Source: CAHJWO01 sp964245885 (GTDB taxonomy: Bacteria > Verrucomicrobiota > Verrucomicrobiia > Chthoniobacterales > SZAS-18). From it: DNA of 16,383 nt. The stretch is from NCBI GenBank assembly GCA_964245885.1, contig CAXTOX010000091.1:1-16383 (forward strand), in the 5' to 3' direction. Made by a program: the position numbers and the translations under genes. Every line of letters starts with the position of its first letter. Positions within the stretch are counted from its first letter, which is position 1. Positions 7,501-15,508 of the stretch are shown here, piece after piece. The notes beneath the pieces were generated by a model, which saw nothing but the letters and a program-made list of their open reading frames with translations, was not told where the DNA came from and ran no database searches.

Positions 7501-7599
7501 GCCGCAGATTACGCAGATTTACGCAGATGAGAGGAGGAGAAGTTTCCGGAAGTCTGCCCCTTCTTTCCCCAATCTGCGGAAATGTACGTAATCTGCGGC
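7501..7599. repeat. Quasi-palindromic intergenic repeat with GCAGATT units
   Basis: The left arm 7501-7528 begins GCCGCAGATTACG and contains three spaced CGCAGAT units. The right arm 7572-7599 is its reverse complement at 25 of 28 positions, with the outer 13 bases perfect. The 43-base middle contains TTCCGGAA (7544-7551) close to the centre of symmetry, so most of the 99 bases could fold as one long hairpin or cruciform. It sits between the divergent hicB and glgP starts and is poorer in G+C than the genes. Repeats of this GCAGATTACGCAGATT type are, from memory, common in some Verrucomicrobiota genomes; that link is not tested here. Confidence 0.8.
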
Positions 7600-7604
7600 G
7601 AAAA

Positions 7605-7672
7605 CTCTGTCCGCCGGGCGGGACGCGCTCGGGACTTGACGCGCTCGGGACTTGTCAGACGCTCCTCGCCCG
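7605..7672 (+). repeat. Dispersed direct repeat, copy 2, with internal 16-base duplication
   Basis: This is the second copy of the unit at 6951-7002, in the same orientation. It differs by a tandem duplication of GACGCGCTCGGGACTT (7622-7653) and a handful of substitutions. It ends 31 bases before the glgP ATG. The open frame of glgP continues upstream through this repeat, but the repeated and non-protein-like character argues that it is not coding. Together with copy 1 it encloses hicA, hicB and the palindromic repeat. Confidence 0.7.
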
Positions 7673-7703
7673 CTACAGTCGCTGCCTCTCGAACCCACTC
7701 GCC

Positions 7704-10289
7704 ATGCAAGCTCCGATCCAGACGTTCAACATCGTTCCCAAGCTCCCGCTCGCCCTCGAACCGTTGCGCGAGATCGTCTATAATTTGTGGTGGTCCTGGG
7801 AACCGGCCGCCCGGCAGTTGTTCCGCCAACTCGACCCCGAACTCTGGACCCGCACCAACCACAACCCCCTGCGCGTCCTCCAACTCGCCCGGCAGGCCCG
7901 GTTGGAGGAGGTCGCCCAGGACGAAAGTTTTCTGCGCGCGCTCAAGGGCGTGCTGACGCAGTTCCAGGCTTACATGGCCCGGCCGGACACGTACGGCCGC
8001 CAACAGCCCGGCGCGAAGACGACGCCCGGCGGCAAGGGCAACGATCTCATCGCGTATTTCTCGGCGGAGTTCGGCTTCCACGAGAGCGTGCCGAACTACT
8101 CGGGCGGGTTGGGGATTCTGTCCGGGGACCATTGCAAGAGCGCGAGCGACCTGGACCTGAACTTCTGCGCGGTGGGGCTGCTCTACCGGCACGGCTATTT
8201 CCGCCAGCAGATCAACAAGGAAGGCGTCCAGGAAGCCGTCCAACTCAACCAGAACTTCTACAACCTGCCCGTGCAGGAAATCCCGACCGGCGACGGCGGC
8301 GAACCGCTCAAGATCGGGGTGGAATTGCCGGGTCGTCAGGTGTTCGCCAAAGTCTGGAAACTGGCCGTCGGCCGGATCAACCTGTACCTGCTCGACACGG
8401 ATATCCCGGAAAATAGTCCGGAAGACCGGGCCATCACGGCGCAACTCTACGGCGGCGACCTGGAGATGCGGATCCGCCAGGAGATCGTGCTTGGCATGGG
8501 CGGGCCGCGCGCGCTGGCGGCGCTGGGCTTGAAGCCGTCGGTCTACCACATGAACGAGGGGCACGCGGCGTTCCTGGGGTTGGAACGGGTGCGGCATTTC
8601 GTGCGGGCGCACCAACTGGATTTCCGGGCCGCGCTCCAGATCGTCGCAGCATCGGGGATTTTCACGACGCACACGCCGGTGCCGGCGGGCAACGACGCGT
8701 TCTCGCGCGAGTTGATGGCGGGGTATTTCGGGGATTACCCGGCGCAGGTGGGGATCGACTTCGAGTATTTCTTCTCGCTTGGGCAGGCTACGATCAACAA
8801 GGAGAACAATTTCTCCATGACGATCCTGGCGTTGCGTACCAGCCGCCACGCCAACGGCGTCAGCAAGCTCCACGGCGAGGTGTCGAAGGGGCTGTGGAAA
8901 GACGTTTGGGCCGGGGTGCCCGAAGACGAGGTGCCGATCACGAGCATCACCAACGGCATCCACACGAAGACGTGGGCCGCGCCGGAGTTCATGGACCTCT
9001 ACACGAAGTACCTCGGCGCGGACTGGGAGGAGAACCTGACCAACGTGGACTACTGGCTGCGCGTCAACCGCATCCCGGACGACGTGTTGTGGGACACGCA
9101 CCAGAAGCTCAAGGCGAGGCTGGTGGATTTCGCGCGGGAACGGCTGCGCAAGCAGCGGGAGCGGCTGGGCGACTCGCCGGCGGCGTTGCGGCAGGTCAAC
9201 AACATCCTCAACCCGGAGATCTTGACTATCGGGTTCGCGCGGCGGTTCGCGACGTACAAGCGCGGCGCGTTGTTGTTCGGGCAGCCGGAGCGATTGCTGA
9301 AACTGCTCAATGACGCGGAACGGCCGGTGCAGTTCGTGTTCGCGGGCAAGGCGCACCCGAAGGACGAGGGCGGCAAGAAGGTCATCCAGGAAGTTTACAA
9401 ATACACGCGCGACTCGGAACGGGCGAATAGAGTCGTGTTCCTCGAAGACTATGACGCGCACGTCGGCCGGCGATTGTACCAGGGCGTCGATCTGTGGCTG
9501 AACAACCCGTTGCGTCCGCTGGAGGCGAGCGGCACGAGCGGCATGAAGCTGCCCCCGAGCGGCGGGTTGAACCTGAGCGTGCTCGACGGCTGGTGGTGCG
9601 AGGGTTACAACGGCAAGAACGGCTGGCCCATCGGCGCGGAGATCACCGAGGGCAGCACCGACTTCCAGAACGAGGTCGACATTGAGAGCCTGTTCCACAT
9701 CCTCGAAACGCAGGTCGTGCCGCTGTACTACGCTAAACCGGACGGCAAACTGCCCATCGCGTGGCTGCGGCTGATGCGCGAGTCGATCCTGAGCGTCACC
9801 CCAGTCTACAACACGCACCGCATGGTGAAGGAATACTTCGAGCGGCTGTACTCGCCGGCGGCGAAGGCGTACCACATCCTGAACGCCGACACCGGCAAGC
9901 AGGCCGTCGAGTTGAGCGAGTGGAAGAACAAGATGCGCCGCGATTGGCCGCAGATCCACATCGGCGAAGTTCATCTCGAACACGCCGACCGCACGAACAT
10001 CCAGGTCGGCGACCGCGTCGGTGTCCAGGCGCAGGTGTTCCTCGGGCCGACGGCTCCGGCGGAGGTGAAGGTGCAGGTGTACTACGGTGAGGACAAGGAG
10101 AACGCCATCAGCCAGCCGACGATCCTGGAACTGACCAAATCCGAGAAAGTGGATGGTTCGGGGGTGTTTCTTTACAAAGGCGAGATTCCGAGCAAGGAAA
10201 GCGGGGCGTTCGGTCTGAGCGTGCGCGTGGTGCCGACGCACCCGAACCTCACCCAAGAGCACGAACTGCGGCTGATTACCTGGGCGTAG
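7704..10289 (+). CDS. glgP: Alpha-glucan phosphorylase (glycogen phosphorylase family, DUF3417-containing)
   Basis: An 861-residue cytoplasmic enzyme that releases glucose-1-phosphate from glycogen or maltodextrin using phosphate and pyridoxal phosphate. Residues 13-120 form the DUF3417 N-terminal domain typical of the short alpha-glucan phosphorylase subfamily (EPLREIVYNLWWSWEPAARQ). Further landmarks are AYFSAEFGFHESVPNYSGGL, YHMNEGHAAFLGLER, FTTHTPVPAGNDAF, ITNGIHTKTW, FARRFATYKR and FAGKAHPKDEGGK. The motif EASGTSGMKLPPSGGLNLSV carries the PLP-binding lysine, Lys615. Length is normal for the subfamily. The ATG at 7704 was chosen because MQAPIQTFNIVPKLP leads straight into the domain and upstream sequence is repeat. 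No ribosome site is visible. The gene stands alone, flanked by palindromic repeats on both sides. Confidence 0.95.
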   Translation: MQAPIQTFNIVPKLPLALEPLREIVYNLWWSWEPAARQLFRQLDPELWTRTNHNPLRVLQLARQARLEEVAQDESFLRALKGVLTQFQAYMARPDTYGRQQPGAKTTPGGKGNDLIAYFSAEFGFHESVPNYSGGLGILSGDHCKSASDLDLNFCAVGLLYRHGYFRQQINKEGVQEAVQLNQNFYNLPVQEIPTGDGGEPLKIGVELPGRQVFAKVWKLAVGRINLYLLDTDIPENSPEDRAITAQLYGGDLEMRIRQEIVLGMGGPRALAALGLKPSVYHMNEGHAAFLGLERVRHFVRAHQLDFRAALQIVAASGIFTTHTPVPAGNDAFSRELMAGYFGDYPAQVGIDFEYFFSLGQATINKENNFSMTILALRTSRHANGVSKLHGEVSKGLWKDVWAGVPEDEVPITSITNGIHTKTWAAPEFMDLYTKYLGADWEENLTNVDYWLRVNRIPDDVLWDTHQKLKARLVDFARERLRKQRERLGDSPAALRQVNNILNPEILTIGFARRFATYKRGALLFGQPERLLKLLNDAERPVQFVFAGKAHPKDEGGKKVIQEVYKYTRDSERANRVVFLEDYDAHVGRRLYQGVDLWLNNPLRPLEASGTSGMKLPPSGGLNLSVLDGWWCEGYNGKNGWPIGAEITEGSTDFQNEVDIESLFHILETQVVPLYYAKPDGKLPIAWLRLMRESILSVTPVYNTHRMVKEYFERLYSPAAKAYHILNADTGKQAVELSEWKNKMRRDWPQIHIGEVHLEHADRTNIQVGDRVGVQAQVFLGPTAPAEVKVQVYYGEDKENAISQPTILELTKSEKVDGSGVFLYKGEIPSKESGAFGLSVRVVPTHPNLTQEHELRLITWA

Positions 10290-10293
10290 ACGG

Positions 10294-10412
10294 AAATGCA
10301 GAATGCAAAATGCAGAATGCAAAAGTCCAGAGCCAGAATCCATGACCCCGGTCCTGTGTTTTCTGCCCTCTGCTTTCTGACTTTTGCATTCTGCATTTTG
10401 CATTCTGCATTT
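10294..10412. repeat. Long intergenic inverted repeat with 34-base perfect arms
   Basis: The left arm 10294-10327 is two tandem AAATGCAGAATGCA units plus AAAGTC. The right arm 10379-10412 is its exact reverse complement. The 51-base loop can pair further (CAGAG 10328-10332 with CTCTG 10368-10372, AGAA with TTCT). The unit starts four bases after the glgP stop and ends eight bases before the next ATG. Its low G+C and two-unit build contrast with both neighbours. As RNA it would form a very stable hairpin followed by TGCTTTTC, so it could end or attenuate glgP transcription or block ribosome access to the next gene; those roles are inference. Confidence 0.85.
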
Positions 10413-10420
10413 TGCTTTTC

Positions 10421-11704
10421 ATGATCGTCATCGTCGGAGCAGGGTTGGCGGGGTTGGTATGCGCAAAGGAACTCGCGCGGCGCGGGGTGCGTGATTTTTT
10501 GGTGCTCGAAGCGGAGGACGAGCCGGGCGGGCGCGTGCGTTCGCGGCGGACGGCGGACGGGTTCGTACTCGACCGGGGATTCCAAGTTCTGCTCGACAGC
10601 TACCCCGCCGCGCGACGTCACCTCGACATCCCCGCGCTGGAACCGCGCTACTTCGAGAGCGGCGCGCTCCTGCACGACGGCGGCGGGACCTGGACGGTCG
10701 CCCACCCGCTGCGTCATCCGGCAGACATTCTGAAGGGTGCGCTTGGTGCGATGTTCCCATTGGCGGACAAGGCCCGCCTCGTCGCGTTGACGGCCGAACT
10801 GCTCACCACGCCGGACGACTGGTTGCTGGCGGAGGCTGCCTCCAGCCGGGACGTGAGCGCGGCGCACTATCTCTGGCGGCGTGGCTTTTCGCCGACCATC
10901 ATCGAGCGGTTCTTCCGGCCGTTCTTCGGCGGGGTGTTCCTCGACAACAAACTCGGCACGAGCGCGGCGTTGCTGCGCTATTACCTGAAGAAGTTCACCA
11001 CCGGCCGCGCGCTCGTTCCGGCGCATGGGATGGGCCAGATTTCCCGCCAACTCGCCGCCACCTTGCCAGCCGGGACGTTGCGGCTCGGCTGCCGCGTGCA
11101 AAACATCGAACTGCTGGGCAACCGTGCGGACGCGGTGCGCACCGACACGGGCGAACGCATCCCCTGCGACCGGTTGCTCCTCGCCACGGAAGCGCCGGCG
11201 ACCGCCCGGCTCCTCGAACGCCCCAAGCTCGCCGGACCGCCGCCGCTGGGAACAACCGTCGTCTACTTCTCCTCGGAACGGTCGTTGTACGAGCGCGCCA
11301 TGCTCGTGCTGCCGGCGGGCCGCGCGAAGCTCGTCCGCCACTTCGTCCAGCTCACCAACGTCGCCCCTGAATACGCGCCGCCCGGCAAACATCTTCTCGC
11401 AGTGACGGTGCTTGACCGGCGTGGTCTGGACGATGGTCCATTGACCGAGCAGGTCGCCGGCGAGATCGCCGGATGCTTCCCCGCTGCCCGCAGGCGTTTG
11501 GAGCCTCTTGCCGTCGTCGCCGTCCGGTACGGCCAACGGCGGCAGCCGGCGGGTTTTCTGCGCGACACCCCCGCCCCGCCGGCCCCCACGCACCTGGACA
11601 ACGTCTGGCTCGCGGGTGCGCAGACGACGGCGTGCAGCATTCAGTCCACGATGGTCAGCGGCGAGCAGGCGGCCTGGTTCCTGGCGGAAGACCCCCGCCG
11701 ATGA
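10421..11704 (+). CDS. FAD-dependent amine oxidase-like oxidoreductase
   Basis: A 427-residue flavoprotein of the amine oxidase/protoporphyrinogen oxidase/phytoene desaturase superfamily. The N-terminal Rossmann motif IVGAGLAGL (4-12), the ribose-binding Glu30 and GGRVRS (36-41) mark the FAD site. The C-terminal NVWLAGAQTTACSIQSTMVS segment (394-413) is the second FAD contact seen in this superfamily. Substrate cannot be told from sequence; carotenoid-type or small amine substrates are both possible. The ATG at 10421 was preferred to a TTG nine bases upstream that lies in the palindromic repeat. The stop overlaps the next start by ATGA at 11701-11704, so it heads a coupled three-gene set with a secreted protein and a GT39 transferase. 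Confidence 0.82.
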   Translation: MIVIVGAGLAGLVCAKELARRGVRDFLVLEAEDEPGGRVRSRRTADGFVLDRGFQVLLDSYPAARRHLDIPALEPRYFESGALLHDGGGTWTVAHPLRHPADILKGALGAMFPLADKARLVALTAELLTTPDDWLLAEAASSRDVSAAHYLWRRGFSPTIIERFFRPFFGGVFLDNKLGTSAALLRYYLKKFTTGRALVPAHGMGQISRQLAATLPAGTLRLGCRVQNIELLGNRADAVRTDTGERIPCDRLLLATEAPATARLLERPKLAGPPPLGTTVVYFSSERSLYERAMLVLPAGRAKLVRHFVQLTNVAPEYAPPGKHLLAVTVLDRRGLDDGPLTEQVAGEIAGCFPAARRRLEPLAVVAVRYGQRRQPAGFLRDTPAPPAPTHLDNVWLAGAQTTACSIQSTMVSGEQAAWFLAEDPRR

Positions 11705-12455
11705 AGTCGCGCCAGCGGATGATCCTGTCGCTCGTGGTGGCCGCGGCGTGGCCGCAGGTTTCCAGCGCCAATCCCCGGGAAGGTTGGCGGCTGCCGAAAA
11801 ACCGCGACTCCTACCTCATGGAGGATGATCTCGTGTACGCCCGATTCCTGGCGCTGGCACGGGACGGCACCTATAGGCAGATCAACCGCGACGCACGCGG
11901 CAGCGTCGAGGTCGACCGGGGGCAATGGGCGCAAGACGCTTCCGGCGTGCTGCGTTTGCATTCGTCCTGCCACGCGCTCCGGCCGCGGGCCTTGCGGAGC
12001 GGCTCGCTGTCCGTGACCGTCACCGACCCGGAGCAGCTCAACGCACTGCCGCGATTGGTTGCATCCGTGCGGCGTTTGCTCGCCGAATACACCGACGGCG
12101 TGTTCGACGCGGGGACGTTGGCGGAGGTCAACGTCCCGGGCGCTCCCACCGTGCGGATGGACGGCGGCAACGCTACCTTCGACCGCGCCGACGCTGTGAC
12201 GCTCGCCGTCCGGGCCTCGGAAACGTGGGAGAATGAACGGACCGACGCCTATTACCTTGTTCCCGTGAAATCCTCCGACGCGCTCTTCGCCCTGCCGACC
12301 AGCGTTTTCCAGGCAGCGGACCTTCCGCAGGTGCGACGGACCAGGTCGCGCCGCTGGCCGCGCCGCCCTTTTACTTCGCACGGATCGACGCGAGGAAGTA
12401 CGCGGTCGAGGTGGGCCGCTTGCAACCCATGCATCTTCCCGGGATGATGGAATGA
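11701..12455 (+). CDS. Uncharacterised secreted protein, frameshifted near its C-terminus
   Basis: I do not recognise this protein. It begins MKSRQRMILSLVVAAAWPQVSSA, a likely signal peptide, followed by a globular region (LVYARFLALARDGTYRQINR, then VDRGQWAQDASGVLRLHS). The first frame runs to 12447 but turns into Arg/Ser-rich text after about 12335 (RRTRSRRWPRRP). From about 12340 the frame one base back reads DQVAPLAAPPFYFARIDARK and ends PGMMEstop at 12455. That frame ends in an ATGA overlap with the next gene, just as this gene begins with one. One missing base, most simply a G in the GG at 12338-12339, repairs it to about 251 residues. A sequencing error is more likely than a true mutation. 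Confidence 0.65.
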
Positions 12456-14023
12456 TCTTGTCCGCGCCGGCACCTTCCAGCGAAGCCGTCTTGGATCGCG
12501 GCGCGTTCCCGTGCCGTCGGGACGGGTGGCTGCTGGCCGCCGGTTTGTGCCTGCTGTTCGTCTTCAGCCTCGGTTCGCGCGGACTCAACGAACCCGACGA
12601 GGGACGCTACGCGAACATCGCCCGGGCAATGGCGGAACCAGGCGGCGACTGGTGGGAGCCACGGGAATCCGGGTTCGCGCACTACGACAAACCGCCGTTG
12701 ATTTACTGGGCCACGGCGCTGAGCTTCCGGGTCTTCGGTTACAACGAATGGGCCGCGCGCGTGCCATCCTGCGCCGGGGCGGCGCTGACGCTGCTCGGAC
12801 TCGCCTGGGCGGCCACGCGGTTGTACGACGCCCGCGTGGCGTGGTGGGCCGTGCTGGTCTGCGGCACCAGTGTGCAGTTCTGGGCGGTCGGCCGTCTGTT
12901 GACGCCGGACATGCTGATGACGGGATGGTGCACCCTCGCCATCGCGGCATGGGCCGAGTGCCGACGGTGGCAGGGGGCCTGGAGATGGTGGTGCGTTTCC
13001 CTCGGGTTCTGGACCCTCGCCTGGTGGACCAAGGCCACTCCCGCGTTGATCCCAATGGCGGGCGTCCTGGTCGGAAGCTGGGTGACCGGCGATGCCGCCG
13101 GCCGCCGCGCGTTGCGGCCGTGGCTGCTCGCGCCGGCGGTGGTCGTGCTCGGGTCTCCCTGGTATCTGTCGATGCTGCACCGCTATCCGGAGCTTTCCCC
13201 GTTCTTCTTCAAGCGCGAACTGGCCGGCCGCGTGGCGGGGCACGTCGATGGACGGCACGCTTCCCGGTTGATCTACGTGCCGATCAGCCTGGGCGCGTGG
13301 CTGCCGTGGTGGCCGGTGGCGGCGTGGCGGGTCTGGCGGGGACCGACGGGCGCACGTCTCGCCGGTTGGCACCGCCGGATCGGGGTCGAAGGCTGGACCG
13401 TGCTCGTCGGGTTGCTCCTGTTCTCCCTGGTCAACTCGAAGCTGCCCACCTATACCGTGGTGCTCGCGCCGTGGGCTTCCTTGTTGATCGCGCGCGCCGT
13501 GTCCGCCGCGGGCGCGGTTGAGCCGACGGTGAAGCGGCTCCTGCCCACGTTCGGCTTCGCGTCGGTCGCGCTGGTGGGCGCAACGATCCTGCCCCCGCGG
13601 ATCGAGTCCCGGTCGGGGCCGAACTCCAGCGTGCGCGCGGTCTGCGACTACCTCCGCGCGCACGACGCCCGTGAGATCGACGCTGACCACTACTGGCCCG
13701 GCATGGAGTTCTACCTGCCGGACCGGCACATCCGCTACGTCCAGCGCGCCGCCGAGAACCAGCGGGAACGCGCCACGGACCCTGGCCGGGTGCCCGACGC
13801 CTTCGTCGACCCGCGTGATTGGCTCGATCAACCCGGCAAGCCGGGAGCTTTCCCGCCGGCCTCGGGCGAGCGGTGGCTGGTCCGGTTCCGCAAACAGGAC
13901 TGGTCACCGTTCGACGTGGCTTTCGCGCGGGGGGAAACGGGCAAGGTCGCCACGTTCGGGCAGTTCGATCTCTATCATGTCACCCTGTCCGGCGGCCAGG
14001 TGGCCGGACCCGCCTCCCCATGA
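12452..14023 (+). CDS. GT39 family membrane glycosyltransferase (ArnT/PMT-like)
   Basis: A 523-residue multi-pass inner-membrane protein of the PMT/ArnT superfamily. These enzymes move a sugar from a polyprenyl-phosphate donor to an acceptor on the outer side of the membrane. The first periplasmic loop carries the catalytic-type motif NEPDEGRYA (46-54) with Asp49/Glu50, and the loop continues to YDKPPLIYW (78-86). The hydrophobic segment at 26-41 and at least seven more tryptophan/leucine-rich segments follow. The C-terminal third (from about 400) is soluble. Donor and acceptor are unknown; lipid A, protein or envelope glycan are all possible. The ATG at 12452 overlaps the preceding stop (ATGA), which supports co-expression with the secreted protein. 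Confidence 0.85.
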   Translation: MILSAPAPSSEAVLDRGAFPCRRDGWLLAAGLCLLFVFSLGSRGLNEPDEGRYANIARAMAEPGGDWWEPRESGFAHYDKPPLIYWATALSFRVFGYNEWAARVPSCAGAALTLLGLAWAATRLYDARVAWWAVLVCGTSVQFWAVGRLLTPDMLMTGWCTLAIAAWAECRRWQGAWRWWCVSLGFWTLAWWTKATPALIPMAGVLVGSWVTGDAAGRRALRPWLLAPAVVVLGSPWYLSMLHRYPELSPFFFKRELAGRVAGHVDGRHASRLIYVPISLGAWLPWWPVAAWRVWRGPTGARLAGWHRRIGVEGWTVLVGLLLFSLVNSKLPTYTVVLAPWASLLIARAVSAAGAVEPTVKRLLPTFGFASVALVGATILPPRIESRSGPNSSVRAVCDYLRAHDAREIDADHYWPGMEFYLPDRHIRYVQRAAENQRERATDPGRVPDAFVDPRDWLDQPGKPGAFPPASGERWLVRFRKQDWSPFDVAFARGETGKVATFGQFDLYHVTLSGGQVAGPASP

Positions 14024-14152
14024 ACATCGCACGCTGGCCAGGTCGGGTCGTTCACCCGCCCGGCGCGCCCGGTGCCAACGGTCGCCGGGGCGCGACTGGA
14101 TTTGGCAAAAGGCTCCAGTTGAGCGAACTTGTCGCGTTTAGAATCCCCGACC

Positions 14153-15508
14153 ATGGACGACGCCGCCGCCGCCAGCCAATTTGACCCCATCGATGCCGTG
14201 CTCGCCGACCTGCGGGCGGGCAAACTCGTGATCGTCACCGACGACGCCGACCGCGAAAACGAGGGCGACATCATCTTCGCCGCCGAGAAGGCGACGCCCG
14301 AGAACGTGGCCTTCATGGTCAAGCACACCAGCGGGGTGATCTGCGTGCCGATGGAAGGCGCGGAGTTGGACCGGCTCGAACTTCCGCTGATGACCCCCCT
14401 CGCCGCCAACACCGAGCGCATGCGCACGGCCTACACGATCAGCGTGGATGCCGCGTCGGGTGTCACCACCGGCATCTCGGCGGCCGACCGCGCCCGCACG
14501 ATCCGCCTGCTCGCGGACCCCGGCACCGCGCCNNNNNNNNNNACCTTCACCAGCTGCGGGTACACCGAGTCGAAGCCGGGCAGCGTGGCACGGAACGGCC
14601 TGCCGGTGAGCTCCACGACCTCCAGCGCCCGCACGATCCGCCTGCTCGCGGACCCCGGCACCGCGCCGGGTGATCTCGCGCGGCCGGGACACGTTTTCCC
14701 GTTGCGCTACCGCGAGGGCGGCGTGCTCCGCCGCGCCGGGCACACCGAGGCCGCCGTGGACCTCGCGCGCTTGGCTGGGTTGCGTTCCGCCGGGGTGCTT
14801 GCCGAGATCGTCAACGACGACGGCACGATGGCCCGCGTGCCCGAACTGATGCGGTTTAAGGAACAGTTCGGTCTGAAGTTCTGCACCATCGACGCGCTGA
14901 TCGCCTACCGCCGCCAACGCGAGAAACTCGTCGAACGCGTGGAAGTCATCCAACTGCCGACTGACTACGGCGAATTCCAGCTCCACCTGTACCGCAACAA
15001 ACTGGACGACAAGCACCACCTCGCGCTTGTGAAGGGCCGTCTCGACCCCGAGACGCCGGTGCCGGTGCGGGTGCACAGCGAGTGCTTGACCGGCGATGTC
15101 TTCGGGTCGCGGCGTTGCGATTGCGGCGGGCAACTCCACTCGGCGTTGCAACAGATCGAGGACCACGGTTCGGGCGTGCTCGTCTACCTGAGGCAGGAGG
15201 GACGCGGAATCGGCCTGGCGGCGAAAATTCACGCGTACAAGCTCCAAGAAGAAGGCCTCGACACCGTCGAGGCCAACGAGAAGCTCGGCTACGCGCCCGA
15301 CCTGCGGGACTACGGCTTGGGAGCGCAAATCCTGCTCGACGTGGGCGTGAGGAAATTTCGCTTCATGACCAACAATCCCCGGAAGGTCGTCGGGTTGGAA
15401 GGCTTCGGCCTGGAGATGGTGGAACAAATCCCGATCCGCACGGCGGCGAATCCGCACAACGAAAAGTATCTTCTCACCAAGAAGTTCAAGATGGGGCATT
15501 TGCTGTGA
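14153..15508 (+). CDS. ribBA: Bifunctional RibBA: DHBP synthase / GTP cyclohydrolase II (interrupted by assembly gap)
   Basis: It catalyses both entry reactions of riboflavin synthesis: ribulose-5-phosphate to 3,4-dihydroxy-2-butanone-4-phosphate, and GTP to the diaminopyrimidine intermediate. The RibB half shows DDADRENEGDII (30-41), KHTSGVICVPM (57-67) and ASGVTTGISAADRA (101-114). The RibA half shows RVHSECLTGDVFGSRRCDCG with the three zinc cysteines, LRQEGRGIGLAAKI, DTVEANEKLGY and MTNNPRKV. As written the frame encodes 451 residues, but 14533-14667 (ten N, 82 foreign bases, 43 duplicated bases) is out of place. Removing it gives PGTAPGDLARPGH and a normal 406-residue enzyme. The ATG at 14153 was chosen because MDDAAAASQFDPIDAVLADL matches the usual RibB start. 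ribH and nusB follow. Confidence 0.93.
   Translation: MDDAAAASQFDPIDAVLADLRAGKLVIVTDDADRENEGDIIFAAEKATPENVAFMVKHTSGVICVPMEGAELDRLELPLMTPLAANTERMRTAYTISVDAASGVTTGISAADRARTIRLLADPGTAXXXXTFTSCGYTESKPGSVARNGLPVSSTTSSARTIRLLADPGTAPGDLARPGHVFPLRYREGGVLRRAGHTEAAVDLARLAGLRSAGVLAEIVNDDGTMARVPELMRFKEQFGLKFCTIDALIAYRRQREKLVERVEVIQLPTDYGEFQLHLYRNKLDDKHHLALVKGRLDPETPVPVRVHSECLTGDVFGSRRCDCGGQLHSALQQIEDHGSGVLVYLRQEGRGIGLAAKIHAYKLQEEGLDTVEANEKLGYAPDLRDYGLGAQILLDVGVRKFRFMTNNPRKVVGLEGFGLEMVEQIPIRTAANPHNEKYLLTKKFKMGHLL
14490..14667 (+). repeat. 43-base direct duplication flanking the ribBA gap
   Basis: Bases 14490-14532 and 14625-14667 are identical (GCGCCCGCACGATCCGCCTG and onward to CACCGCGCC). Both encode ARTIRLLADPGTAP of RibB, which occurs only once in the enzyme family. 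This is what two overlapping contig ends look like when they are joined with a gap and not merged. Confidence 0.9.
14533..14624. other. Scaffold gap (10 N) plus 82 bases of unrelated sequence
   Basis: 14533-14542 are N. Bases 14543-14624 do not encode RibB in the gene's frame. On the minus strand they read EVVELTGRPFRATLPGF then DSVYPQLVK without a stop, with nearly every codon ending in G or C. This looks like a piece of a different, very GC-rich gene, either a chimeric contig end or contamination. Its family is not recognised. Confidence 0.85.

Noticed and set aside
7509..10403. 964-codon open frame antisense to glgP
   Set aside because: It mirrors glgP codon structure, its translation is rich in Arg/His/Leu/Val without domain landmarks, and it runs through both repeats.
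12371..13831. Long minus-strand open frame opposite the GT39 gene
   Set aside because: Antisense shadow with an Arg/Pro/Gln-rich translation; the plus-strand gene has clear family motifs.
14064..14094. GC-rich hairpin after the GT39 gene (CGCGCCCGG with CCGGGGCGCG)
   Set aside because: It has one bulge, is not followed by a T run, and such stems are expected by chance at this G+C.
14085..14153. FMN riboswitch or promoter upstream of ribBA
   Set aside because: None of the conserved FMN-aptamer segments are recognisable. TTGAGC and TAGAAT are only 14 bases apart, too close for a normal sigma-70 promoter, though the TAGAAT alone is worth noting.
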